Source of the DNA: Chryseobacterium indologenes
Lineage (GTDB): Bacteria > Bacteroidota > Bacteroidia > Flavobacteriales > Weeksellaceae
Length of the DNA stretch: 64,000 nucleotides
Direction of reading: 5' to 3'
NCBI RefSeq assembly: GCF_018362995.1
Contig: NZ_CP074372.1
Coordinates: 3,348,001-3,412,000 of the forward strand
Below, in pieces: positions 32,801 through 41,241 of this stretch. Under the pieces are notes generated by a model that was not told the origin of the DNA, made no database searches, and worked only from the letters and a program-made list of their open reading frames with translations. The translations under genes were made by a program, and so were the position numbers. Within the stretch, counting starts at the first letter, position 1. Every line of letters begins with the position of its first letter.

Positions 32801-32913
32801 TGAAACAAAAATTCAATGAAATTTATGAAATTGCCTTTGCAGGGTTTACGGAAAATCAAACCGGGATCTGGCGAAAGGAGTTTCATCCGACTCAGAAAAA
32901 AATAAATCTACGT

Positions 32914-34104
32914 ATGAAAACAATCAATGATTTCAATTTTAAAGATAAGAAAGCTCTGGTAAGAGTGGACTTCAATGTTCCTCAGGACGATCAGCTGAAG
33001 GTGACAGACAATACGAGAATTGTTGCTGTGAAACCAACAGTGGAGAAGATCCTTAATGATGGTGGTTCTGTCATCTTAATTACACACCTTGGAAGACCTA
33101 AGGGAGAGGTTAAAGATGAATTTTCTCTTAAACATATTCTTGGCGAAGTTTCTGCTGTTCTTGGACAGGAAGTTAAATTTGTTGATGAATGCATTGGGGA
33201 AAAAGCAGAACAGGCTGCTGCTGAACTGAAGCCAGGAGAGATCTTATTACTTGAAAATGTACGTTTTCATAATGAAGAAGAGAAAGGTGATGCTGGTTTT
33301 GCTGAGAAGCTTTCTAAGTTAGGTGATGCTTATGTAAACGATGCCTTCGGAACTGCACACAGAGCTCATGCTTCTACAGCAGTGATCGCTCAATATTTTC
33401 CATCAACTAAATATTTCGGTTTACTAATGGCTAATGAGCTTCAGGCTATTGATAAAGTATTGAAAAGCGGTGAGAGACCTGTTACGGCTATCCTTGGAGG
33501 TTCTAAGGTTTCAACTAAAATTACCATTATAGAAAATATCCTTCCTGCAGTAGACAATCTGATCATTGGTGGAGGGATGGCATTTACATTTATTAAGGCT
33601 CTTGGAGGAAAAATTGGTAATTCTCTGGTAGAGGAAGACAAGCTTCCTTTAGCTTTAGAGATTTTAGGGAAAGCAAAAGAACATAAAGTGAAAGTATATC
33701 TTCCTTCTGATGCTATCATCGCTGAAAGTTTTAGTAATGATGTGGAAAGAAAAGAAGCTGATATCTATGCAATTCCTGAAGGATGGATGGGACTTGATGC
33801 AGGTCATAAATCAAGAGATCAGTTCAATGATGTATTATTAAATTCAAGAACTATTCTTTGGAATGGACCGATTGGTGTTTTCGAAATGTCAAATTTTGCA
33901 GGAGGTACGGTAGCCTTGGGTGAGAGTATTGCTGAAGCAACAAGATTAGGAGCTTTCTCTTTAGTAGGAGGAGGAGACAGTGTTGCTTTCGTGAAGCAAT
34001 TCGGATATGCTGATCAGGTAAGTTATGTTTCTACCGGTGGTGGAGCAATGCTTGAAAGCCTTGAAGGACTTGAGTTACCAGGTGTAGCTGCGATCAACAA
34101 TTAA
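32914..34104 (+). CDS. pgk: Phosphoglycerate kinase
   Basis: The 396-residue protein starts at the ATG at 32914 (MKTINDFNF); a 38-codon upstream extension lacks family similarity. Motifs: VRVDFNVP (residue ~17), [24 protein letters not shown] (~313) and GGGDSVAF (~357). It makes ATP from 1,3-bisphosphoglycerate in glycolysis. It is monocistronic with a strong terminator. Confidence 0.98.
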   Translation: MKTINDFNFKDKKALVRVDFNVPQDDQLKVTDNTRIVAVKPTVEKILNDGGSVILITHLGRPKGEVKDEFSLKHILGEVSAVLGQEVKFVDECIGEKAEQAAAELKPGEILLLENVRFHNEEEKGDAGFAEKLSKLGDAYVNDAFGTAHRAHASTAVIAQYFPSTKYFGLLMANELQAIDKVLKSGERPVTAILGGSKVSTKITIIENILPAVDNLIIGGGMAFTFIKALGGKIGNSLVEEDKLPLALEILGKAKEHKVKVYLPSDAIIAESFSNDVERKEADIYAIPEGWMGLDAGHKSRDQFNDVLLNSRTILWNGPIGVFEMSNFAGGTVALGESIAEATRLGAFSLVGGGDSVAFVKQFGYADQVSYVSTGGGAMLESLEGLELPGVAAINN

Positions 34105-34127
34105 ATAAAAAATAAAAATATTTTAAA

Positions 34128-34156
34128 GCCTGCTAATTATATTAGCAGGCTTTTTT
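34128..34156 (+). terminator. Terminator of pgk
   Basis: A 10-bp perfect stem GCCTGCTAAT, loop TAT, ATTAGCAGGC, followed by T6. Confidence 0.9.
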
Positions 34157-34611
34157 CATTTTAAAAGTATAAGAAATTCCTTTATTGATCGAACTTTTTT
34201 GACATTTTAAGATATAACCTGTGGTTATACTTATTTAACTTGAATTCACTTTCAGCTACTTAGGTCTTAGTGTGATTTTTTCTTCTTAAAATTGACTCAT
34301 TAGTTCTTGTTTTTATACTTATTTTTTTGCCATAATCGACCATGAATTTTGATATGGATTTGTACTTTTTATGAGATTATAATTTCCTTTTTTTATTAAT
34401 TTTCATGTTTATTTTGACGAAATTCAGGACCATAAATAATGTGATGTAAAATAAAATTTATGAAAGCTATAAGTGTTTTTCAAATAACTATTCTTAGTCA
34501 AGAATCTATAAACTTTCTAATTGGCTTCTGGAATTTTATTGAACCTTTAAATTCCTTAATAGTTTAGGCAATTACATACAATTTAGATTAATCCTGCTAT
34601 CTTCTTATTAT

Positions 34612-34694
34612 GTCAGTGTCATTCTGAATGTAGCGGAGTGAAATGAAGAACCTAAGCTTTACATGAGATTCTTCATTTGTCAGAAATCGAGGAT
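34612..34694. repeat. Intergenic repeat unit of the GTCATTCTGA type
   Basis: The unit opens with GTCATTCTGAATGTAGCGG and contains facing GAAGAACCT and AGATTCTTC words about 12 bases apart. From memory, such GTCATTCTGA...GAAGAATCT units are a common dispersed repeat in Bacteroidota. Only one copy is in this window. Confidence 0.5.
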
Positions 34695-35162
34695 TCGACA
34701 CAGTTAAAGACGATGGTGTCAAATTCTATATTGTCGCTATAATTTATATATTTATGAAACTTGTGGTATTTTTTGAGCTAAGAAACAATTTATTTACCTT
34801 TATTTAAAGGTAAATTTTATGATTATTTATTTCATACTTTAGTGATAGTGTTGTAAGTTATTGACTAATAATATTTAAACTATTTTATATCGCTAAGTTA
34901 TGCTTATTTTCTTTTTTTAATAGCAGGCAAAAATTAGAAATTATTCATTTAACATTATAAAATGAATGATGTATTCAGCTTTTCAAAAAAATCAGAATTA
35001 TTAAAATTCAATCGTTTTACTTTTTTCTGAAGTTAATAATTTTTCGATGCTTTTATTTTCTATCAAAATTTCTTTTATAATAGTGGTCAATTTTTTTGAA
35101 CCATAAAGTTTTCTTTAAAGAATTTTCCAGGTCATTATTTTTTTGATGTAAAAGATAAAATA

Positions 35163-35535
35163 GAGTAGGGGAGTTTTCTGCTCCGGCTTTTAAATTTCCT
35201 TTTTGATAGATATAAAAGCTTTTTGACTAATCAGGTTTAAATTTGGTAAGAATGAAATTTACTATAGATCTTATTTTTTATTAATAGTTCCTGAAAATTG
35301 ACCTTTATAAATACCTTTAAAATCGAAAAACTAAATTTTTCCGAGTATTTATATCTTGATGGATTTTGAGTCGAAATTTCCGTCTTTTTTGTAAGAATTT
35401 AATTTCTAATATGCATTTTTTTGTTTTTTGAAGCCAAATATGAAATATTGATGAATGATTAAGTAACACTTTAACTTAATGAATGAGAAGCATTCTTAAT
35501 TTTCTTTTTTCTTACTTGAAATGGAGTAGGGGAGT
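35163..35535. repeat. Two direct copies of GAGTAGGGGAGT
   Basis: The 12-base word occurs at 35163-35174 and 35524-35535 with similar AT-rich flanks (AAAT before, TT after), 361 bases apart. G4 runs are rare in this AT-rich gap, so the pair stands out. Confidence 0.5.
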
Positions 35536-35701
35536 ATTTATTTTAAAAATTATAGGATCTTAAATATTTAAGTTTGTATCTAAAAATTTTTAAATTGCTT
35601 TATTAATAAAGAAAACTCAGGTGAAAAAATCCTGAGTTTTTATTTTTTGAAGCTAAAAATGCTGAAAAACGACCTTTAGAAATAGGTCAAAAATCTATTT
35701 T

Positions 35702-36523
35702 CTATCTTTTTTCGATGATGTATATCAAACTTGAGAATTCGTTCGAAAAAAGGGCTTTTACGTTCGAAATCGTTCCGTAGATCATTGCTTTTATCCAATA
35801 TAGGGGTGATTTCTTGTATTTTTCGCTTAGCATAGAGATGTAATAAGAATCAAGAACCAAGGGTTTGATTTTTCTCATTTTCCAGTCTGATTTTTTTGAA
35901 ATGAGATTTTCCATTCCATTTTTTGAAAAATGATAGATGTGTCTTGGTACATCATATGCTGCCCAATACTCTTTATAATGTTTTGCATCATAAGAGGTAG
36001 GATTAGGGACAGCAATAATTAGAATTCCTTTTTCTTTTAATTTTCCATGAAAAGCTTCCAATATTTCATCCTGGTTTTCGATATGTTCAAACACATGCCA
36101 CAGAGTAATTGCATCTAGGCTTTTTTCTTCAATTGTGTTGATCGTATCCAAAATAGTAGCTTTGGCTATTTTTCCTTGTGCTGCTTTTCTTGCATCGGCA
36201 TCAGGTTCAAAACCAAAAGTCTCAAAATCATTTTCTATGAATTTTACAAATTCTCCGGCACCGCATCCGTAATCAAGTACTCTTGATCCTTTTTTTATTC
36301 TGTCTATCAATACATTTTTTTTGTACTGCAGATTGAAGGACTGAAGAAATTTATAAAGCTTTTCTTTCAGACTTCCGGAGTCCTGATGATGAGAAATATA
36401 ATCTTCACTTTCATAATATCTGGAAATATTGGATGGAATAGGAGTGGTCTTGAATACCCCTTTGATCTCTGTCTCTTTAATTTCAAAAATTTCCTGTGAA
36501 AGAAAATGATCTTTTATTTTCAT
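35702..36523 (-). CDS. Class I SAM-dependent methyltransferase
   Basis: The 273-residue protein has the SAM-binding motif VLDYGCGAGEFVKFI (residue ~84), FGFEPDADA, DAITLWHVFEHIENQDE (~137) and IIAVPNPTSYD. These are hallmarks of Methyltransf_11/23-type enzymes, often acting on quinones or surface sugars. The acceptor cannot be read. It is the first gene left of the parS-mnmG-parS block. Confidence 0.88.
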   Translation of the reverse strand: MKIKDHFLSQEIFEIKETEIKGVFKTTPIPSNISRYYESEDYISHHQDSGSLKEKLYKFLQSFNLQYKKNVLIDRIKKGSRVLDYGCGAGEFVKFIENDFETFGFEPDADARKAAQGKIAKATILDTINTIEEKSLDAITLWHVFEHIENQDEILEAFHGKLKEKGILIIAVPNPTSYDAKHYKEYWAAYDVPRHIYHFSKNGMENLISKKSDWKMRKIKPLVLDSYYISMLSEKYKKSPLYWIKAMIYGTISNVKALFSNEFSSLIYIIEKR

Positions 36524-36619
36524 TGAAATCGTTATCTTTTTATATTGTAAAAAAAATTAAGATATCCAGAGCTTAGCCTACGCTCATAAATACCTTAATT
36601 TTTGTTTTATTTATTTAAA

Positions 36620-36635
36620 TGTTTCACGTGAAACA
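36620..36635. promoter_or_regulatory. parS site 1 (ParB binding centromere)
   Basis: TGTTTCACGTGAAACA is the perfect 16-bp palindrome that is the canonical parS consensus of ParB/Spo0J. It is extended by one pair (A...T). It sits just past the mnmG stop. Confidence 0.93.
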
Positions 36636-36644
36636 TATCTTTTA

Positions 36645-38507
36645 TTAACGTCCTAAATAGACTAGTAAAACGTTGATATCGGCTGGAGAAACCCCGCTTA
36701 TTCTTCCTGCCTGGGCAATAGTCTTCGGACGTACGTTAGACATCTTCTGTTTTGCTTCTGCAGAAAGGCTAGAAAGCTTTGTATAATCAAAATCTTCAGG
36801 AATTTTAATGTTTTCCAGACGATTAAGCTTAGCTACATTCTCTTTTTCTTTCTCAATATATCCTTTATACTTGATATTGATCTCAGCCTGTTCTCTTACT
36901 TCATCGTTGTATTGGCTTGAAACTTCTTTAATGAAATCAATTTCATCCAGTTTTCCTAATGTCATATGGGGTCTGGTAAGAATTTGTGCCGCTCTGTAGG
37001 CCTGATCTACAGGATTACTTTCTATAGATTCAAGAACAGGGTTGATAATACCTGGTTTTAAAGAAGTTTCGCGAAGGAACTCTTCAAGTGCTTGGCTTTC
37101 AGATACTTTGGTTTTCATTTTTCTTAATCTGTCTTCTTTTGCCAATCCTAACTGATAAGCTTTTTCAGTTAGCCTGATATCTGCATTATCTTGTCTTAAA
37201 AGAAGTCTGTATTCAGCACGTGAAGTAAACATTCTGTAAGGCTCTTCAGTTCCTTTGGTAATAAGATCATCTATTAAAACTCCGATATACGCTTCGTCTC
37301 TGTTTAGAATGAAATCACCTTTTTCATGAACTTTATTGTGAGCGTTGATACCCGCAATTAATCCTTGGCCTGCAGCTTCTTCATATCCTGTAGTTCCGTT
37401 AATCTGTCCTGCGAAATATAAATTGTCAATTAATTTTGTTTCTAGGGTATGTTTTAATTGGGTAGGAGGGAAGTAATCATATTCAATGGCATAACCGGGA
37501 CGGAAAACCTTTACGTTTTCAAATCCTGGAATCTGTTTCATTGCTTTGATTTGTACATCTTCAGGAAGAGAAGAACTGAATCCGTTTACGTAGATCTCTA
37601 CAGTTTTCCACCCTTCCGGTTCTACGAAAAGCTGGTGTCTGTTTCTTTCTGCGAAACGGTTGATCTTATCTTCAATACTTGGACAGTATCTTGGACCTAA
37701 GCTTTGAATGGTACCATTGAACATTGGGCTTCTATCAAAACCTTCTCTCAAAATATCGTGTACTGTTTCGTTAGTATATACGATATGACAGCTTAATTGT
37801 TTTGTTAATTTCGGAGTATCAAGATAGCTGAACTTTTGAGGATTTTCATCTCCTTTTTGTTCTTCCATCTTTGAATAATCCAAACTTCTTCCGTCAACTC
37901 TTGGTGGAGTACCGGTCTTCATTCTTCCTGCTTCAAATCCTAAAGTGACCAATTGTTCTGTAATTCCAAAAGCTCTTGGTTCACCCATTCTTCCTCCGCC
38001 TAATTGTTTATCTCCTACATGAATTAAACCATTAAGGAAAGTTCCATTTGTAAGAACTACGGATTTTGCTTTAATCTCAATTCCTAGGGAAGTAACTACT
38101 CCGGTTACTTTATTATTTTCAACAATCAGTTGTTTCACCATATCCTGAAAGAAATCAAGATTGGGAGTATTCTCTAATGCTAAGCGCCATTCTTCGGCAA
38201 AAAGCATTCTATCGTTTTGGGTTCTCGGAGACCACATCGCAGGACCTTTTGAAAGATTCAGCATTTTGAATTGGATAGCAGATTTGTCTGCTACAATTCC
38301 GGAATATCCTCCCATTGCATCAATCTCTCTTACGATCTGTCCTTTTGCGATTCCGCCCATTGCCGGGTTGCAACTCATCTGTCCGATGGTCTGCATATTC
38401 ATTGTAACGAGTAGTGTTTTTGAACCGAGGTTGGCTGCTGCCGCGGCGGCTTCACAACCTGCGTGTCCGGCACCTACTACTATTACATCATATATTTCTG
38501 AAATCAT
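36645..38507 (-). CDS. mnmG: tRNA uridine-5-carboxymethylaminomethyl modification enzyme MnmG (GidA)
   Basis: The 620-residue protein is full length. FAD motif: VVGAGHAGCEAAAAAA (residue 10 on); then MGGIAKGQIVREIDAMGG, LGGGRMGEPRAFG, MKTGTPPRVDGRS and GYEEAAGQGLIAGINAH (~370). With MnmE it forms the cmnm5U34 modification of tRNAs. mnmG is often near the replication origin. Perfect parS sites flank it on both sides. Confidence 0.98.
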   Translation of the reverse strand: MISEIYDVIVVGAGHAGCEAAAAAANLGSKTLLVTMNMQTIGQMSCNPAMGGIAKGQIVREIDAMGGYSGIVADKSAIQFKMLNLSKGPAMWSPRTQNDRMLFAEEWRLALENTPNLDFFQDMVKQLIVENNKVTGVVTSLGIEIKAKSVVLTNGTFLNGLIHVGDKQLGGGRMGEPRAFGITEQLVTLGFEAGRMKTGTPPRVDGRSLDYSKMEEQKGDENPQKFSYLDTPKLTKQLSCHIVYTNETVHDILREGFDRSPMFNGTIQSLGPRYCPSIEDKINRFAERNRHQLFVEPEGWKTVEIYVNGFSSSLPEDVQIKAMKQIPGFENVKVFRPGYAIEYDYFPPTQLKHTLETKLIDNLYFAGQINGTTGYEEAAGQGLIAGINAHNKVHEKGDFILNRDEAYIGVLIDDLITKGTEEPYRMFTSRAEYRLLLRQDNADIRLTEKAYQLGLAKEDRLRKMKTKVSESQALEEFLRETSLKPGIINPVLESIESNPVDQAYRAAQILTRPHMTLGKLDEIDFIKEVSSQYNDEVREQAEINIKYKGYIEKEKENVAKLNRLENIKIPEDFDYTKLSSLSAEAKQKMSNVRPKTIAQAGRISGVSPADINVLLVYLGR

Positions 38508-38554
38508 TTTTTATCTCGCTTGTTTTAAGCTTTAAACCTTATCTTTATAACCAA

Positions 38555-38570
38555 TGTTTCACGTGAAACA
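38555..38570. promoter_or_regulatory. parS site 2 (ParB binding centromere)
   Basis: A second perfect TGTTTCACGTGAAACA, 48 bases before the mnmG ATG. Position in the mnmG promoter region means ParB binding could also affect mnmG transcription. Confidence 0.93.
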
Positions 38571-38655
38571 TTTTTGAAGAATGCACTCTAGGTAAAGTTA
38601 TATTATTACTAGAATTGAGTACTTTAGGTATAGGACTTTAAGTGATTGTTCAAAT

Positions 38656-39075
38656 TCAAATCTTTAAATCCCTGTATTTCGCCAAGTACAAATCTTCCAT
38701 TCTCCGCATCTCTTTTTCTTCCTCTTCCGTCTTGTCTTTATAGCCTGCAAGGTGTAAAATACCATGGGCTAAAACTCTTCTTAATTCTTCTTCATAATCT
38801 CGGGAAAGGGTAGAGGCGTTATCAGAAATGCGCTGCAAAGATACAAAAATCTCAGCGCTTATTGTCTTGCCTTTTACATAATCAAAAGTGATGATATCTG
38901 TATAATAATCATGCTGCAAATAATCCTGATTGATCTTAAGAAGATATTCATCATCACAGAAAATGTAATTGATTTCTCCTAGCTTTTTTCCTTCTGAAAG
39001 AATAAGATCTTCCAGCCATTTTTTGTAATCTGTACTTACCGACTCTGGTAAGTTTTCGTAAAAGAACTGTATCAT
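38656..39075 (-). CDS. ybeY: rRNA maturation endoribonuclease YbeY
   Basis: The 139-residue protein contains LAHGILHLAGYKD (residues ~110-122), the UPF0054 metal site; two His are present, but the canonical third His (GYDH) is replaced by Lys-Asp, followed by KTEEEEKEM. I recall the same change in other Bacteroidota, so it is probably lineage-typical. YbeY matures 16S rRNA and takes part in ribosome quality control. It is followed, 4 bases on, by the patatin gene. Confidence 0.93.
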   Translation of the reverse strand: MIQFFYENLPESVSTDYKKWLEDLILSEGKKLGEINYIFCDDEYLLKINQDYLQHDYYTDIITFDYVKGKTISAEIFVSLQRISDNASTLSRDYEEELRRVLAHGILHLAGYKDKTEEEEKEMRRMEDLYLAKYRDLKI

Positions 39076-39079
39076 TTTT

Positions 39080-41239
39080 TTAAAACCAGTGTCCTAAAAT
39101 AACACTGAATATACCTTTTTGGTTATTTTTAAGTGAGTGGCTGAAGTTAACTTTTATCTGCCCGAAAGGAGATTTGTAACCGGCCGTAATTCCCAGGGAT
39201 CTATAATTTACTTTAACTGCATCTTCAAACTTGATATCGTTTGATAAGTTAGCAAAGCTGAAGTTTCCACTGATAAAATAGTTTTTGTTAAATTTAAACT
39301 GGATATCGTTAGAAGCTAATATCACATTATTAGTATAAAGCTGGGCGAAGTAAAATCCGCCAAAGCTTTTAAAATTTATTAGATTCTGCTCAAAAATTCC
39401 CCCTAATCTATATTGGTAATAGGCAGGAAGATTTTCGCCAATAGTAACACCTCCAAAAACATTCAGACGATAAGTGAACTGTTTACCCAAAGGAACGTTG
39501 ATTTTAAGATCTGCTTTGATCTGAATGATTCTTTTATCGACTTCAGATTTTAATAGATCTACTACCTTTCCTTCTGCAGCAAAATAAACTCCTTTGGTGG
39601 GAAACTCTTTGTCATCCTGTGTATCGGTTTTTATGAAGATGTACGGGTTCAGAAAACGGCTGTATCGTCTGTTGTCTCCATTGCTGTTTTCCGCTTTGAA
39701 GTAATCATGGCTGATACCGCCTCCAATAGCGAATTTATCTTTCCAAATAGACTGTATATAGGCTTCATTCCTGATCCATTCCCAGCGGTCAACTACATAA
39801 TTATCTACATTTTTGATATCAAAACTCATTCCGGACGAATAGAGTCCAAAGCCAGGAATATATCCGTTATCTATAAAATAGTTCAGATAATATCTCACGC
39901 GGTCTCCCACAACAACATCAAGGGAAAGGTTTGAATTTTTAAATAAAAGTCTCTTTGCTGAATAATTCAAAAGAAGTCCTGTCTTGAAAACTTCGTCATA
40001 ATGCAACCCGAATTTCAGAAAATGGCGGGTATCATCTTCAGTGACATAAAGCTTCAAATAATTGGCATCATTTTCCTGAACGATATCATAATTGATAAAA
40101 CGGTAGTTATTTGTGGCTACCAATTTATCCACCATTTTATTGATGCTTCCATAGGTCTGTAAAGAGGGGAGACGGAGCCCCATTTTCCCCAGTGTGTAGT
40201 TTTTACCGTATATTTTACTTCCTTCAATAGAAATGCTGTCTATCTTATAAACGTTCGAATATATAGGATTTACACGCTGTCTGAGGCGGTCAAAAGGACG
40301 TTTGGGTAATTGATCCAGTATCTGAGAATATTTGAGTCCTTCTACATAGCCGCTGTCAAGAATTTTCTTCTTATCATCGTAGCTTGTTGCAGACATTCCT
40401 TTCAGATTGGGTTTGATATTGATGTCTGTATACTTATATTGTTTTCGGGTATCTTTTTTGATTCCAAAGTCAATCACCTGATTCAGGATGGATATAATGT
40501 TGTTTAAATCCTCTCTTTTTGAAAGATCCTGATTAAGATCCACACCGATAACGATATCAATTCCTTTGTCTTTTAAAGGCTTTGAAGGATAGTTTACCGT
40601 CATGGCCCCATCTATATAAATGCTATCGCCAATTTTAACGGGATCCATTAAAGAAGGAAATGCGGAACTTGCCATAATGGATTGTACGAGATCTCCTTTT
40701 TCAAATATCTGCATATTGCCGCTTTCAAGATTGGTTGCCACACACATGAATGGAATAGGCATTTTGGAAAAGTCTTCGATATTGGAAACGTTTTTAAAAA
40801 GTTCTTTCAAAAGATAAACATTTCTCTGGCCGGTACTGATAGAAGAGGGAAGTGTGATTTTTCCATTTTTCAGGGGAATGGATAAAAGATATTTGTCTAC
40901 GGATTTGTTGAAAAAAGTGGTTTCCTGTCTCGACTTCGGATCCATAATTAAAGAATAGAAATCCGTATCCATTACTATTTTTTCTATTTCTTTTCCGGAG
41001 TAGCCTGCGGCATATAAACCGCCTACAATGGCTCCCATACTTGTTCCGGAAACATAATCCACTTTTACTCCCAATGAATCTAGTACTTTAAGAACTCCTA
41101 CATGTGAAAACCCCTTGGCTCCGCCACCGGCCAGCGACAGTCCAATCTTTGGGTTTTTAGGAATTTTCAAATCTTTTTTTACCTGAGAATGGATCAATAA
41201 TAGTTGGAATATGGAAAGCAGAATCAGGAGTTTTCTCAT
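39080..41239 (-). CDS. Patatin-like phospholipase with C-terminal outer-membrane barrel
   Basis: The 719-residue protein has a signal peptide (IFQLLLIHS), then a patatin domain: SLAGGGAKGFSHVGVL (oxyanion loop, residue ~34), GTSMG (catalytic Ser, ~65) and DGAMTVNYP (catalytic Asp, ~210). Residues ~330-410 are POTRA-like (IDSISIEGSKIYGKNYTLG) and the last 300 are a BamA/TamA-type beta barrel ending in Phe. This is the layout of PlpD-like type Vd systems. It may cleave lipids at the cell surface. It shares an operon with ybeY and murF-alr (gap 2 bases). Confidence 0.9.
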   Translation of the reverse strand: MRKLLILLSIFQLLLIHSQVKKDLKIPKNPKIGLSLAGGGAKGFSHVGVLKVLDSLGVKVDYVSGTSMGAIVGGLYAAGYSGKEIEKIVMDTDFYSLIMDPKSRQETTFFNKSVDKYLLSIPLKNGKITLPSSISTGQRNVYLLKELFKNVSNIEDFSKMPIPFMCVATNLESGNMQIFEKGDLVQSIMASSAFPSLMDPVKIGDSIYIDGAMTVNYPSKPLKDKGIDIVIGVDLNQDLSKREDLNNIISILNQVIDFGIKKDTRKQYKYTDINIKPNLKGMSATSYDDKKKILDSGYVEGLKYSQILDQLPKRPFDRLRQRVNPIYSNVYKIDSISIEGSKIYGKNYTLGKMGLRLPSLQTYGSINKMVDKLVATNNYRFINYDIVQENDANYLKLYVTEDDTRHFLKFGLHYDEVFKTGLLLNYSAKRLLFKNSNLSLDVVVGDRVRYYLNYFIDNGYIPGFGLYSSGMSFDIKNVDNYVVDRWEWIRNEAYIQSIWKDKFAIGGGISHDYFKAENSNGDNRRYSRFLNPYIFIKTDTQDDKEFPTKGVYFAAEGKVVDLLKSEVDKRIIQIKADLKINVPLGKQFTYRLNVFGGVTIGENLPAYYQYRLGGIFEQNLINFKSFGGFYFAQLYTNNVILASNDIQFKFNKNYFISGNFSFANLSNDIKFEDAVKVNYRSLGITAGYKSPFGQIKVNFSHSLKNNQKGIFSVILGHWF

Positions 41240-41241
41240 AG

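Larger units (their letters stand above)
34157..35701. other. Gene-free AT-rich region of about 1.5 kb
   Basis: No open frame here looks like a gene. Visible items are a small inverted repeat TATAACC-TGT-GGTTATA (34213-34229), a dispersed-repeat-like unit (34612-34694) and two copies of GAGTAGGGGAGT (35163-35174 and 35524-35535). Long T/A runs dominate. It separates pgk from the methyltransferase gene and lies 1 kb from the first parS site, so an origin-associated role is possible. It may instead be a decayed gene region. Confidence 0.5.

Noticed and set aside
32800..32913. 38-codon N-terminal extension of pgk
   Set aside because: The extension has no family similarity and starts at the promoter box; the ATG at 32914 gives the normal Pgk length.
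34213..34229. TATAACC-TGT-GGTTATA as a DnaA or regulator site
   Set aside because: Isolated, two mismatches from a DnaA box, and no gene is positioned to be controlled.
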